Shown here one piece after another: positions 53,724 to 63,671 of a DNA stretch of 64,000 bases. The stretch lies in contig NZ_JANUGU010000004.1 in NCBI RefSeq assembly GCF_024753145.1, positions 62,001 through 126,000 of the forward strand, read 5' to 3'. The notes beneath the pieces are model-generated. The model worked only from the letters and a program-made list of their open reading frames with translations. It had not been told where the DNA came from and searched no databases. A program made the translations under genes and the position numbers. The stretch's first letter is position 1. Every line of letters starts with the position of its first letter. The stretch comes from Massilia terrae (GTDB lineage Bacteria > Pseudomonadota > Gammaproteobacteria > Burkholderiales > Burkholderiaceae_D).

Positions 53724-54827
53724 ATGAAGAAGCTGAGCATGTCCCTGGCCGTCGCCGCAAGCGCGCTGGCCCTTACTGCCGCCGTGCCAGTCCTGGCGGG
53801 CGACTTCTACCAGCAGCGCAACCTGGTATCCAACAACCCGGCGCTGCACGCCGAACAACTCGATGCCAAGGTCGTCAACGCCTGGGGCGTGGCATTCAAT
53901 CCCTATGCCGTGTCCTGGGTCGCCGACAACGGCACCGGGGTCTCCACCCTGTTCAACGGCGAGGGCGTGCCGTCCAGCCTGGTGGTGACCATCCCCGGGC
54001 CGAATGGCAGCGCCGGATCGCCGACCGGCATCGTGTTCTACGGCGGCTCCGGCTTCGTGGTCACCAAGGGCACGGCGTCCGGACCCAGCGTGTTCCTGTT
54101 CGCGGCCGAGGATGGCGGCATCTCGGGCTGGTCCCCGACCGTGGACCGCCTCAATGCCATCCGCGTCATCGACAATAGCGGTTCGGGCGCGGTATACAAG
54201 GGCATTGCGATCAGCGGCGCCGGCACCGGCAATCTGCTGTATGCGACCGACTTCCACAATGGCAGGGTCGACGTGTTCGACACCACCTTCAAACCGGTGA
54301 CCTTGCCGGGGCGGCCGTTCCAGGATCCCCACCTGCCCGCCGGCTACGCGCCCTTCGGCATCCAGGCCATCCACGGCGACCTGGTCGTCACCTTCGCCAA
54401 ACAGGACGCCGCCCGCCATGACGATGTCAAGGGCGCCGGCTTCGGCTTCGTCGACGTGTTCGCCCCCGACGGCACGCTGCTGCGCCGCCTGGCCGGGGGC
54501 CGCATGTTCAACGCGCCGTGGGGCGTGGCGATGGCACCGGACGGCTTCGGCCGCTTCAGCGGACGGCTCCTGGTCGGCAATTTCGGCGACGGCGCCATCA
54601 ATGCCTTTGACGTCGCCACCGGCAGGTGGGTCGGCCAGTTGAAAGGCAGCGACCACAAGCCGATCCACATCGACGGCCTGTGGGGCATTGCTTTCGGCAA
54701 TGGGGTCAGCCTGCAGCACGTCAACACCCTCTACTTCGCGGCCGGACCGAACGGCGAAGCAGACGGCCTGTACGGCAGGCTCGACGTGGTCCCCGGCGAC
54801 GACCGCGACGACGACGCACAAAACTAG
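53724..54827 (+). CDS. TIGR03118-family exported protein without PEP-CTERM tail
   Basis: The 367-residue protein has a Sec signal (to about residue 25) and the family start FYQQRNLVSNNPALHAEQLD, followed by NAWGVAFNP and repeated beta-propeller-like blocks (LLYATDFHNGRVDVFD; GFGFVDVFAPDGTLLRRL; GRLLVGNFGDGAINAFD). TIGR03118 proteins were defined in PEP-CTERM/exosortase genomes. This copy ends DDRDDDAQN without the PEP-TM-Arg sorting tail, so it should be free in the periplasm or outside. AGGAG precedes the ATG. Confidence 0.85.
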   Translation: MKKLSMSLAVAASALALTAAVPVLAGDFYQQRNLVSNNPALHAEQLDAKVVNAWGVAFNPYAVSWVADNGTGVSTLFNGEGVPSSLVVTIPGPNGSAGSPTGIVFYGGSGFVVTKGTASGPSVFLFAAEDGGISGWSPTVDRLNAIRVIDNSGSGAVYKGIAISGAGTGNLLYATDFHNGRVDVFDTTFKPVTLPGRPFQDPHLPAGYAPFGIQAIHGDLVVTFAKQDAARHDDVKGAGFGFVDVFAPDGTLLRRLAGGRMFNAPWGVAMAPDGFGRFSGRLLVGNFGDGAINAFDVATGRWVGQLKGSDHKPIHIDGLWGIAFGNGVSLQHVNTLYFAAGPNGEADGLYGRLDVVPGDDRDDDAQN

Positions 54828-54838
54828 CGCGCAGCTAC

Positions 54839-54866
54839 GCCGGCCGGCCCAGGACGGGCCGCCGGC
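54839..54866 (+). other. Strong hairpin without U-run after the TIGR03118 gene
   Basis: An 11-bp GC-rich stem with one bulged C closes around a 5-nt loop 12 nt behind the stop. It lacks the U-run of an intrinsic terminator. It may stabilise the 3' end or pause polymerase before xseA. Confidence 0.4.
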
Positions 54867-54936
54867 GCCAAAAACACTTGTCGAATTTTCCCTGATGTGA
54901 CATAAGCATCGGGTCAACCGTTTTCATGTCCAGGAA

Positions 54937-56301
54937 ATGCAGCAGCCACCCGACACCGCCGACCAGGCCTACGCCGCACCCCAGGTGCTGTCCGTCACCG
55001 CGCTCAACCAGCAGGTCGCGCGCCTGCTGGAGCGCTCCTTCCCGCTGGTCTGGATCGGCGGCGAGATCTCCAACTTCACGCGCGCCTCCTCCGGCCACTG
55101 GTACTTCACGCTGAAGGACGACGCGGCCCAGGTGCGCGCCGTGATGTTCCGCGGCCGCGCGCAGTTCGCCGGCTTCATCCCGCGCGAGGGCGACAAGGTC
55201 GAGGTGCGCGCGCTGGTCACGCTGTACGGCGCGCGCGGCGACTACCAGATCAATGTCGAGGCGATCCGCCGCGCCGGCGTCGGCGAGCTGTACGAACGCT
55301 TCCTGCGCCTGAAGGAAAAGCTCGGCGCGCAAGGCCTGTTCGACCAGGACCGCAAGCGCGCCCTGCCCCTGTTCACGCGCCGCATCGGCATCGTCACCAG
55401 CCCGCAAGCGGCCGCCCTGCGCGACGTGCTGACCGCGCTGCGCCGCCGCGCGCCGCACGTGAGCATCGTGCTGTACCCGGCGCCGGTGCAGGGCCAGTTC
55501 GCCGCGGACAAGATCGCCGAGGCCATCATGACCGCCTCGCGCCGCGCCGAAGTCGACCTGCTGCTGGTGTGCCGCGGCGGCGGTTCGATCGAAGACCTGT
55601 GGTGCTTCAACGAAGAATGCGTGGCGCGCGCGATCGCCGCCTGCGCGGTGCCGGTGATTTCCGGTGTCGGCCACGAGACCGATTTCACCATCGCCGATTT
55701 CGCCGCCGACCTGCGCGCCGCCACGCCCACCGCCGCCGCCGAACTGGCGGCGACGCCGCGTGCCGACTGGCTCGGCTCGCTGGCAGCCGATGCCGGCGAC
55801 GTGCGCCGGGCCATGCAGCGCATCCTGTCCGAAGCGAACCAGGGCCTGGACAACCTCAGCCGCCGCCTGCTGAGCCCGACGGCGCAGATCGCGCACCAGC
55901 GCCTGAAGCTGCGTTCGATGGCCGGCGCGATGACGCACGCGCTGCACCAGCCGCTGAACCGCCAGGGCATGGCGCTGGCCCAGCTGCGCCAGCGCTGGGC
56001 GCGCCACCGGCCGGACGTGCGGGCCGTTCGCGCGCAGATCGTCTCCGAGCAGCGCCACCTGGACACCAGTATCTGCAACCAGCTCAGGCAGCGGCGCGAA
56101 GCGCTGGCCGCGCTGGCCGCGCAACTCGAATTATTGAACCCGCAGCGCACGCTGGAACGCGGTTACGCCATCGTGTGTGATGCCAAGGGAAACATCCTGC
56201 GCAATCCAGCGAAGATCAAGGTCCACGAGACCCTGGCGCTGCGGCTGGCCGAAGGCAGCGCCGAGGTCGGCGTGGCCAGCGTACAAAGCCTGTTCGAATG
56301 A
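54937..56301 (+). CDS. xseA: Exodeoxyribonuclease VII large subunit
   Basis: The 454-residue subunit has the N-terminal OB-fold ([19 protein letters not shown] and [10 protein letters not shown]), the catalytic core with [16 protein letters not shown], the conserved [16 protein letters not shown] and [19 protein letters not shown], and a long C-terminal coiled coil. With XseB, which is not in this window, it degrades single-stranded DNA from both ends. The ATG at 54937 gives the normal N-terminus. Confidence 0.95.
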   Translation: MQQPPDTADQAYAAPQVLSVTALNQQVARLLERSFPLVWIGGEISNFTRASSGHWYFTLKDDAAQVRAVMFRGRAQFAGFIPREGDKVEVRALVTLYGARGDYQINVEAIRRAGVGELYERFLRLKEKLGAQGLFDQDRKRALPLFTRRIGIVTSPQAAALRDVLTALRRRAPHVSIVLYPAPVQGQFAADKIAEAIMTASRRAEVDLLLVCRGGGSIEDLWCFNEECVARAIAACAVPVISGVGHETDFTIADFAADLRAATPTAAAELAATPRADWLGSLAADAGDVRRAMQRILSEANQGLDNLSRRLLSPTAQIAHQRLKLRSMAGAMTHALHQPLNRQGMALAQLRQRWARHRPDVRAVRAQIVSEQRHLDTSICNQLRQRREALAALAAQLELLNPQRTLERGYAIVCDAKGNILRNPAKIKVHETLALRLAEGSAEVGVASVQSLFE

Positions 56302-56345
56302 CAAGGCCGTAAATACCGGGCCGTCTTGGAAGCCGGGAAGCAAAT

Positions 56346-56374
56346 ATGCAACCTTTCGCCAACCGGTTTAGAAT
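56346..56374 (+). promoter_or_regulatory. Weak promoter candidate for sodB
   Basis: A TAGAAT -10 element at 56369-56374 is preceded by ATGCAA-like sequence at the -35 distance, with an AT-rich stretch around it. The sodB ATG follows 43 nt after the -10. The -35 is poor, so this is tentative. Confidence 0.35.
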
Positions 56375-56416
56375 GATGGCCCGACCGACTCGTTTCCAAC
56401 CAATCAAGGACAAGAC

Positions 56417-56995
56417 ATGGAACACACTCTGCCGCCGCTGCCCTATGCCAAGAACGCCCTCGCCCCGACCATGTCGGAAGAGACGCTGGAATACCACTAC
56501 GGCAAGCATCATCAGGCATATGTCACCAACCTGAACAACCTGATCAAGGGCACCGAATTCGAAAACCTGTCGCTGGAAGAGATCATCAAGAAGTCGTCCG
56601 GCGGCGTGTTCAACAACTCGGCCCAGGTCTGGAACCACACCTTCTTCTGGAACGGCATGAAGCCGAACGGCGGCGGCGCACCGACCGGTGCCGTGGCTGA
56701 CGCGATCAACGCCAAGTGGGGCTCGTTCGACAAGTTCAAGGAAGAGTTCCAGAAATCGGCCGTGGGCAACTTCGGTTCCGGCTGGACCTGGCTGGTGAAG
56801 AAGCCGGACGGCAGCGTGGACATCGTCAACACCTCGAACGCCGCCACCCCGCTGACCACCGACAACAAGCCGCTGCTGACCGTCGACGTCTGGGAGCACG
56901 CCTACTACATCGACTACCGCAACGCCCGTCCGAAATTCGTCGAGAGCTGGTGGAACATCGTCAACTGGGACTTCGTGAACCAGAACTTCGCCTGA
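56417..56995 (+). CDS. sodB: Iron superoxide dismutase
   Basis: The 192-residue enzyme dismutates superoxide in the cytoplasm. The metal ligands are His27 (LEYHYGKHH), His74 (VWNHTFFW), Asp157 and His161 (DVWEHAYY). The sequence [13 protein letters not shown] and the overall match favour the Fe rather than the Mn form. It is followed by a strong terminator. Confidence 0.96.
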   Translation: MEHTLPPLPYAKNALAPTMSEETLEYHYGKHHQAYVTNLNNLIKGTEFENLSLEEIIKKSSGGVFNNSAQVWNHTFFWNGMKPNGGGAPTGAVADAINAKWGSFDKFKEEFQKSAVGNFGSGWTWLVKKPDGSVDIVNTSNAATPLTTDNKPLLTVDVWEHAYYIDYRNARPKFVESWWNIVNWDFVNQNFA

Positions 56996-57010
56996 GCCTG
57001 ACTCGGCAAA

Positions 57011-57038
57011 AAAAAATCCGCTGCGGCGGATTTTTTTT
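57011..57038 (+). terminator. Rho-independent terminator after sodB
   Basis: A perfect 11-bp stem (AAAAAATCCGC paired with its complement) around loop TGCG is followed by a run of eight T. It is symmetrical enough to stop transcripts from either side. Confidence 0.9.
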
Positions 57039-57198
57039 CGCGGTTCGCGCACGTTCGAAGATTTACCGTCGTTCCCTTTGTTTTCCCAGCAGCGTCCGTT
57101 CCATCCCCACCCGCACCAATTTCGCGCCGGTATTTCGATTGGCGCGCTACCATGCTCCCTCAGCGCCACTTTTCTCACGTGTCCGCAAGGAGGATGAG

Positions 57199-59586
57199 TT
57201 GGAGGCCGCCCCCCTGCCGATTGCCGTCTTCGTGGTCGATGCGGCCGGCAACATCGAAAGCTGGAACAAGGCCTGCGAAAAGATGGCCGGCTACACCGCG
57301 TCCGATATTCGCGGAAGCCGGCTGGACCGCATCATCAGCTTCGACGAGTCCGGCAACTGCAAGGCGCCGTCGCTGCCGCTCACCGGCGAATGCGAGGCCA
57401 CCGGACACCTGACCAGCAACGACGGCCGCCGCATCCCGGTCCGCGTCACCATCGCGCCGCAGGCGCTGGACCCCGACAAGCCCGACTCCTTCAGCGTCAT
57501 CGTGGCGCCGCGCCCCGGTGTGATGCCGCCCCGCTATGCGCTGATCCAGGACCTGCCGGTCACCGACATCATCGAGGGCCTGCCCTGCGTGTTCTATGTG
57601 ATCGACCAGAGCGGCCACCTGCTGCTGTGGAACCGCCAGCTCGAAGCCGTGCTCGAAAGGACGAGCGAAGAACTGCCGACCATCAATGTGCAAAACTTCT
57701 TCGACGAGAAGGATGCGCTGCGCAGCACCGAAAACATCCTCGACGCCTTCGAGCACGGCAGCTCCAGCCACGAGGCCGAACTGATCGGCAAGTTCGGCAA
57801 GCGCACCGCCTGCCTGTTCAACTGCGCCCGCACCAGCCTGGGCAACGTGCCCTGCGTCTTCGGCACCGGCCTCGACATCAGCGCCCGCAAGGAAGCCGAA
57901 CTGAGCCTGCTGCTGCGCGAGCGCGCCATTTCCTGCAGCGTCAACGCGATCTTGATCAGCTGCTGCAAGAACAAGGAATTCCCGATCGAGTACGTCAACC
58001 CCGCCTTCGAGCAGATCACCGGCTACACGCTGGACGAGATCAAGGGCCGCGACCCGCGCTTCATGCGGGTGGAAGGCTGCGACGAGCAGGAACACGAGCG
58101 CATCCGCGACGCGCTCCAGCGCCATGAAAGCGTTCACGCGATCGTGCGCAACGCCAGGAAGAACGGCGAAATCTTCTGGAACGACCTGCGCATCGACCCC
58201 GTGGTCAACCAGGAAGGCGAAGTGACCCACTTTGTCGGCGTCATCAACGACATCACCGAGGCCAAGCATTACGAGCGGCGCCTGCAGCACCTGGCCCACC
58301 ACGACCCCTTGACCGGCCTGGCCAACCGCACCCTCCTGCACGACCGGCTCGGCTCTGCCATCGAACAGGCGGTGCATGAACACACGCTGGGCGCCCTCGC
58401 CTTCCTCGACCTCGACAACTTCAAGTACATCAACGACACCTTCGGCCACGACGCCGGCGACGAAGTCCTGCGCGAGATCGCCCAGCGCCTGCGCGCCGGC
58501 GTGCGCGACGAGGACACCGTGGCGCGCGTCGGCGGCGACGAGTTCGTACTGGTCATCAACGACCAGCCCAGCCCCGCCCACGTGGCCGAACTGGTCGAGC
58601 GCCTGCGCCACAGCGTCAGCGCACCGGTGACGGCAGAAGGCAACGCCATCCTGCCGGGCGTGAGCATCGGCGTCAGCCTGTTTCCGCGCGACGGCGAACG
58701 CGCCGAGCGCGTGATGCGCGCGGCCGACGCCGCCATGTACCACGCCAAGACCATGGGCAAGAACAATTGCCAGTTCTACTCGCCGGAGCTGAACCAGGCC
58801 GTGCACGACCAGCTGCTGCTCGAAGCGAGCCTGAGCCGCGCCATTCGTGACGACGACATGGTGGTCGGCTACCAGCCCAAGGTGGACCTACGCAGCGGCA
58901 AGATCGTCGGCGCGGAAGCGCTGGTGCGCTGGCGCCATCCCGACAAGGGCATCATCCCGCCCGACCGTTTCATTCCGGTCGCCGAGGCCACCGGCCTGAT
59001 CGTCCCGCTGGGCGAGCTGGTCCTGTCCAAGGTGTGCGCAACCCTGAAGGAGATGCGCTCGGACGGCGCGCCCGACTTCGTCATCTCGGTCAACCTGTCG
59101 GCGCGCCAGCTGCGGCAGCGGCAATTCGTGACCCGGCTCGGCCAGATGCTCGCCCAGCACCAGGTCGAGCCCGGATCGCTCGAACTGGAAGTGACGGAAA
59201 GCCAGCTGATGGACCAGCCGGAGGAAGCTGTCGACGTGCTGGAGCAGCTCAAGGGGCTGGGCGTGCGCCTGTCCATCGACGACTTCGGGACCGGCTATTC
59301 AAGCTTGTCCTACCTGCGGAAATTCCCGGTCGACTTCATCAAGATCGACCGTTCCTTCCTCAGCGACGTCAGCATCGAGGGCAACGGCGTCATCACCCGC
59401 GCCATCATCGGGCTCGGCCACAGCCTGCGGATGAAGGTGGTCGCGGAAGGCGTGGAAACGCGCGAGCAGATCGCCTTCCTGCGCGACTACGACTGTGACC
59501 AGATGCAGGGCTACTACTTCAGCCCGCCCGTGCCGCGCGACAGCCTGCGGCAGATGGTGTCGAAGGACACGCGCCTGCCGGACTAG
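57199..59586 (+). CDS. PAS-PAS-PAS-GGDEF-EAL cyclic-di-GMP protein
   Basis: The 795-residue protein has three PAS domains (about 5-110, 120-230 and 235-355, the last with PAC). A complete GGDEF domain follows (active site GGDEF at 445-449, inhibitory RxxD site at 436-439), then a complete EAL domain (EAL 573-575, plus NLSARQL, IDDFGTGYSSL, VAEGVET). Both cyclase and phosphodiesterase motifs are intact. The TTG start at 57199 has AAGGAGG five bases upstream; no ATG precedes the first PAS in frame, and the longer frame runs back through sodB. There is no transmembrane segment, so sensing is cytoplasmic. It could tune the eps polymer, which is inference. Confidence 0.9.
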   Translation: MEAAPLPIAVFVVDAAGNIESWNKACEKMAGYTASDIRGSRLDRIISFDESGNCKAPSLPLTGECEATGHLTSNDGRRIPVRVTIAPQALDPDKPDSFSVIVAPRPGVMPPRYALIQDLPVTDIIEGLPCVFYVIDQSGHLLLWNRQLEAVLERTSEELPTINVQNFFDEKDALRSTENILDAFEHGSSSHEAELIGKFGKRTACLFNCARTSLGNVPCVFGTGLDISARKEAELSLLLRERAISCSVNAILISCCKNKEFPIEYVNPAFEQITGYTLDEIKGRDPRFMRVEGCDEQEHERIRDALQRHESVHAIVRNARKNGEIFWNDLRIDPVVNQEGEVTHFVGVINDITEAKHYERRLQHLAHHDPLTGLANRTLLHDRLGSAIEQAVHEHTLGALAFLDLDNFKYINDTFGHDAGDEVLREIAQRLRAGVRDEDTVARVGGDEFVLVINDQPSPAHVAELVERLRHSVSAPVTAEGNAILPGVSIGVSLFPRDGERAERVMRAADAAMYHAKTMGKNNCQFYSPELNQAVHDQLLLEASLSRAIRDDDMVVGYQPKVDLRSGKIVGAEALVRWRHPDKGIIPPDRFIPVAEATGLIVPLGELVLSKVCATLKEMRSDGAPDFVISVNLSARQLRQRQFVTRLGQMLAQHQVEPGSLELEVTESQLMDQPEEAVDVLEQLKGLGVRLSIDDFGTGYSSLSYLRKFPVDFIKIDRSFLSDVSIEGNGVITRAIIGLGHSLRMKVVAEGVETREQIAFLRDYDCDQMQGYYFSPPVPRDSLRQMVSKDTRLPD

Positions 59587-59601
59587 GCCCGTGGTCTCGC
59601 A

Positions 59602-62600
59602 TCAGGCCGCCATCCAGCGCAGCGCGTTCAGCAGGAAGCGCGTCTGCAAAGGCGCCACCATGTCCGGCATGCGGTGGAACAGCACTTGCGCGCCCGCCTT
59701 GCGCACCGTGAAGCTCGACGCGCCCAGGCGACGGTCGTGGTCGCGGCTGTAGGCGGCGATCACCTCGATGCCCTCGCCCTCGACCAGCAAGCCGTTCGAC
59801 GGCTGGCCCTCGACCTGGTGCCAGACGCCGGCCGCCATGTCCGCCGGAATGCCCTCGAACAGCGGATGCGCGCGCAGGATATTCCAGTTGCCCATCCACG
59901 GCGCGCGCAGATTGCCCGCCGCGCCGGCGTATTGGAACAATCCCAGCGCCGCCAGCTGTGTCGCAACGCCATCCGACAAGCCGTCTTCCGGCACCATCGC
60001 CAGCAAGGGCAGGCCGCCCTGGACGGCGGCGAGCACCTCAGGCGGCAACTCGCCCGGCACCAGCTTCGGCTTCGCGCCCTTCTTCGGCGCCGCTTCCAGT
60101 CCGGTCTGGTCGCCGACCTGGCGGCGCGCGATTTCCTCCGCCTTCAGGCCGGAAGCGACCAGCCCGTCATACGCCGCACCGGCCTTGAAATCCTCGACCT
60201 CCACACCCGGCAATGCCACCAGCCGCGCACGCAGCGAGCGCGAAATGCCGGACACGGCAATGCGCAAGGTCTTCGCGGCCGGCTTCACATCGGTGCGCGT
60301 GACCCACAAGTCGCGCACGAATGTCGCCTCGGGTTTCCCGGGTAACTCCAGCCGAATGGTGTGCCTGCCCTCCTTGGCGAATGCCGGCGTCCTGACTTTC
60401 TCCGCCAACAAATAGCTGAACTGGTCAGCCTCGTTCGCCGGCGCCGGGTAATCGGCGATCCTGATCGCTTTACCGTCCGGATCGATCACGCTCAGGCTCA
60501 GCTTGCCCGGCACCTGCTTGCCGGTGTCATTGAGCAGCCAGACGTCCAGCTCCGCCGCCTCGCCCGCCGCGTAGGTGTAGCGGCGCTGCTTGGCCACTGG
60601 CCGAACCGGCAACAGGCTGCAGCGGATGATCTCCGGATCGGCGTGGAAGTAGCGCAGGTTGTCGACGATGCCCGAATGGTTCTCGATCGCCGTCGATTCC
60701 CAGCCGCTGATGGCGGCCATGTCGACCTGGTCGCAGATGCGGATATTCTCCAGGTAATTCTGCCAGGCGTCGTACTGCTTCTTGCCGACCGCGAGGAAAT
60801 AGCTCTCGGTGGTCGGGAAGGCCGTGCGGAAGCCCCATCGATCGAGGAAGGCGGCGGCGCCGTTGACGATCGCCTTGTGGTCCGCCAGGTCGTAGCTCTT
60901 GCCCCCACGCCGCACGATGTCGGCGATCATCTTCACATGGTTGTCGCCGACGGCGCAGCCTTCCATTTCACCGAACTCGACGATCGCTTCCGGCATCGTC
61001 TGGCGGTGAATGAAATGCTCCTGGTCGACATAGAATTTGTCATACCACTGGTCGCCCGCGCCCTGGTGATTGACCCACCAGCCGCCCGCCTTTTCCACAT
61101 CGGAACGATAGTAGTGATCGTCATACGGCAGGAACATTGCCTGCGCCGCGCCGCGCCCGACGAAACCATCATTCAGGATCACGCTGCGGCTGGGATCGAG
61201 CTCGTGCATCGCACGCAGCACCGCTTCCACGTCCGGATTATTCAGGTCGGCCGACACCTCGTTCTGCAGCGTGTAGTGCACCAGCGAGGGATGCGAGCGC
61301 AGCGCGCGCACCATGGCCCTGCACTTGGATACCATGAAGTCGCGGCTGAAGGCATCGCCCGGCGACAGCCGTTCGCCCGCCTTGAGCGCCTTGCCGATCG
61401 CCATGCGCCCCGCGCCCGGCTCCATCGTGCGGGTCAGGCCCAGCTCGTCCTGCAGGTCCAGCACTTCGGGCTTGCCGACGTTGCGGTGGAAACTGAGCGA
61501 GTTCAGGCCCAGCGCCTTGGCCGCCGTCACTTCGCGCCGCGCCAGTTCGGTCGTCGGGAACAGGCCGTTGTAACCCCAGTAGCCCCACGAGATCGCGGTG
61601 TACAGCTTGATCCGGCGGCCATTCAGGCGGAACAGCGCGTTCTTGCTAATGCCTTCGGCGGCAAACCAGCGGAAGCCGAAGCGGACGATGCGCGAGTCGC
61701 CCTTCCATTGCAAGCGCAGGCGGTACAGGTTCGGCGTGTCGAGATCCCACAGCTTCGCCGACGGCGCGCTCACCCGCAGGCGGACCCGGGTGACACCGTC
61801 CCCTGTGGCGAGCTGTTCGACCTTGACCTGCGCCGCGACCGGTGCGCCCGATGCGTCCAGCACGGTGGCGCTCAAGTCGGCGGCGGTGACCGGCTGTTTC
61901 GCCACGATCTCGGCGTGCGCGGTGACAACGCGCGGATCCGGCGTATTGAGCACCCAGGCGTCGGCGATCCGGCCTTCCATCGGGTGCACGCTCAGCGTCA
62001 TGCCGCGGTCGATGCCGCCGAAGCCGTGCGAGTGATACAGCCTGACCTTGCCCCACGGCGTGTTGTTGGAATCCTTCCAGTCGAAGCGTCCGCCCGGATT
62101 GGTGATGCGGATCGCCAGGCGGTTCGGCTGCCCCGGCTTCATCGCGGCCGTCAGGTCGCAATCGATCGGCAGTTCCGACATGATCGAATAGCCGACCAGC
62201 ACCTCGTTCAGGAAGACCTCGGCGCGCATGCGGGCGCCACGGATGTGCAGCCACACCTGCTGCCCGGCTGCCGAGGCGGGAATATCGATGTTCTTCCACC
62301 ACCACGACACGCCCGGTAGCGCGCCGTTCTGCGGCACGGGATCGTCGTCGGCGTAGCGGTATTCGTCGGCGGTGTAGGAGCGCGCGCCGAACTGGCCCCA
62401 GAAATGCTCCTCGACCGTCGTCGGCAATGTCACCATCAGTCCCTGCCCCTTGTACAGCGCATCCCAGCCGCCGGTCGGCCGGTTGACCGGCAGGTCGGCC
62501 ATCGGCGGCACTTGCTCCGGCAGGTAGATGGCGTCGTCCTGCCACTGGGCGGCGCGGTCGAGCCACAGGCTCCAGCCTTCGTCGGCGATGGCGCGCCGGC

Positions 62601-62718
62601 CGTCGACCGCAGCCTGGTCTGCCGACGCGTTATCCAGTCCGAATGCCTTGACGCTAGTGAGCAGGCCGAGCGCTGCCGAGACGCCGAGCGCGCCGCGGCG
62701 GGTGATTTTGATAGACAT
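59602..62718 (-). CDS. GH2-like glycoside hydrolase, Tat-exported
   Basis: The 1038-residue protein starts with a twin-arginine signal (KITRRGALGVSAALGLLTS). Sandwich domain 1 follows with WWWKNIDIPASAAGQQVWLH, then immunoglobulin-like domain 2, and a GH2 TIM-barrel with acid/base Glu487 in HYTLQNEVS and nucleophile candidates Glu581/Glu584 in VEFGEMEG. Large C-terminal beta domains end in a region resembling glutamine-amidotransferase-like folds. Substrate cannot be told from sequence; beta-galactosidase, glucuronidase or mannosidase are all GH2 options. It ends 15 nt from the convergent c-di-GMP gene and is the last gene of an AraC-epimerase-GH2 operon. Confidence 0.87.
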   Translation of the reverse strand: MSIKITRRGALGVSAALGLLTSVKAFGLDNASADQAAVDGRRAIADEGWSLWLDRAAQWQDDAIYLPEQVPPMADLPVNRPTGGWDALYKGQGLMVTLPTTVEEHFWGQFGARSYTADEYRYADDDPVPQNGALPGVSWWWKNIDIPASAAGQQVWLHIRGARMRAEVFLNEVLVGYSIMSELPIDCDLTAAMKPGQPNRLAIRITNPGGRFDWKDSNNTPWGKVRLYHSHGFGGIDRGMTLSVHPMEGRIADAWVLNTPDPRVVTAHAEIVAKQPVTAADLSATVLDASGAPVAAQVKVEQLATGDGVTRVRLRVSAPSAKLWDLDTPNLYRLRLQWKGDSRIVRFGFRWFAAEGISKNALFRLNGRRIKLYTAISWGYWGYNGLFPTTELARREVTAAKALGLNSLSFHRNVGKPEVLDLQDELGLTRTMEPGAGRMAIGKALKAGERLSPGDAFSRDFMVSKCRAMVRALRSHPSLVHYTLQNEVSADLNNPDVEAVLRAMHELDPSRSVILNDGFVGRGAAQAMFLPYDDHYYRSDVEKAGGWWVNHQGAGDQWYDKFYVDQEHFIHRQTMPEAIVEFGEMEGCAVGDNHVKMIADIVRRGGKSYDLADHKAIVNGAAAFLDRWGFRTAFPTTESYFLAVGKKQYDAWQNYLENIRICDQVDMAAISGWESTAIENHSGIVDNLRYFHADPEIIRCSLLPVRPVAKQRRYTYAAGEAAELDVWLLNDTGKQVPGKLSLSVIDPDGKAIRIADYPAPANEADQFSYLLAEKVRTPAFAKEGRHTIRLELPGKPEATFVRDLWVTRTDVKPAAKTLRIAVSGISRSLRARLVALPGVEVEDFKAGAAYDGLVASGLKAEEIARRQVGDQTGLEAAPKKGAKPKLVPGELPPEVLAAVQGGLPLLAMVPEDGLSDGVATQLAALGLFQYAGAAGNLRAPWMGNWNILRAHPLFEGIPADMAAGVWHQVEGQPSNGLLVEGEGIEVIAAYSRDHDRRLGASSFTVRKAGAQVLFHRMPDMVAPLQTRFLLNALRWMAA

Positions 62719-62786
62719 TGTGTTTGGGTTAGGGTTGGAGGGGCCTCGCGCGGGCAAGGCTTGGCAAGTGCGTGCCGATGCGCACG

Positions 62787-63671
62787 CTAAAGCTGCAGCG
62801 TCAGCTGGTACACGGTTGTCCTGCGAAACACATTGCGCGGGCTGACGATCACTGCCGCTGCCAGCCCCACGCCCAGGTGCTCCGGATGCGAACATGGCTG
62901 CAGCCGCAAGCCGGCCCCGTCTGGCGACCCGCCCTGGGTGTCGGTGCAAAATCCCAGGCCCGCCTCGGTCGTGGCGACCTGCAGCCGCCTGCCCGAGCGC
63001 GGATCGTAGACCCGGGCCACGACGCGCAGCTGCCCGCGCTCCGCGCCCACCTGGAAACAATGGCCGAAGCCGCCCGCCAGCCCGATCTGCACGTCCGGCC
63101 AGACCAGCCGTGGCCCGATGGCGGCCGGCTTGCGAAAGTCGAACGCCGTGCCTTCCACCGGCGCCACGTCCATGGGAATGCCGCCGCGGTCGATCTTCAG
63201 GTAATGGTCGGCCTCGATCTGGAGCATGTGGTCGGCGACGTCGCCGCGCCCGCCGGTCAGGTTGAAGCGCGGGTGTGCGCCGAGGTCGACGGTCGACTCT
63301 TCGCGCGCGCCGACGTGGTGCTCGATCGACAGGCGTCCCTCGTCGTCGAGCCGGTAACTCAGCTCCACCGCAAGTTCTTCCGAGGCATGGCGCAGCGTCA
63401 CGCAGCGTCCGTCCATCGTCCCCTGCCAGCCCGCGGGCGCCAGCCGGCGCAGGCTGCCCGGATGGCCGGGCTCCGCCAGGCTGTCGGCGCCGGCCATGAC
63501 GACATCGGCCAGGCGCCCGTAGCGGTCCGGCGCCCACCACGCCATCAGGGCGGCGCCGTGCTCGCTGATGGTGACCGCCATGTCGCGGTCGTTGTGCAGC
63601 GTGAACAGGCGGCCGGGACCGGACGGGCCGCTAGCGCGAGAGTGATTCGCGGTCGTCAAAAACATCATCAT
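62787..63671 (-). CDS. Aldose-1-epimerase-like protein lacking key catalytic residues
   Basis: This 294-residue galactose-mutarotase-fold protein is shorter than the usual 340. It keeps the HxxFNL motif (AHPRFNLTG, His133). The position of the family aspartate before the DHxF-type histidine reads GFGHCF (Gly203), and that of the catalytic glutamate in the LExQ motif reads LRLQPC (Gln258). The first histidine motif (LHGG) is absent. It may be a divergent or non-catalytic sugar-binding relative. It overlaps the AraC-like gene upstream by 41 nt and precedes the GH2 gene. Three ATGs open the frame. Confidence 0.75.
   Translation of the reverse strand: MMMFLTTANHSRASGPSGPGRLFTLHNDRDMAVTISEHGAALMAWWAPDRYGRLADVVMAGADSLAEPGHPGSLRRLAPAGWQGTMDGRCVTLRHASEELAVELSYRLDDEGRLSIEHHVGAREESTVDLGAHPRFNLTGGRGDVADHMLQIEADHYLKIDRGGIPMDVAPVEGTAFDFRKPAAIGPRLVWPDVQIGLAGGFGHCFQVGAERGQLRVVARVYDPRSGRRLQVATTEAGLGFCTDTQGGSPDGAGLRLQPCSHPEHLGVGLAAAVIVSPRNVFRRTTVYQLTLQL

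Noticed and set aside
59602..63540. Single 1312-residue protein spanning GH2 and the epimerase region
   Set aside because: The N-terminal 270 residues are a frame-shadow of the epimerase-like gene; the Tat signal at 62718 marks the real start.
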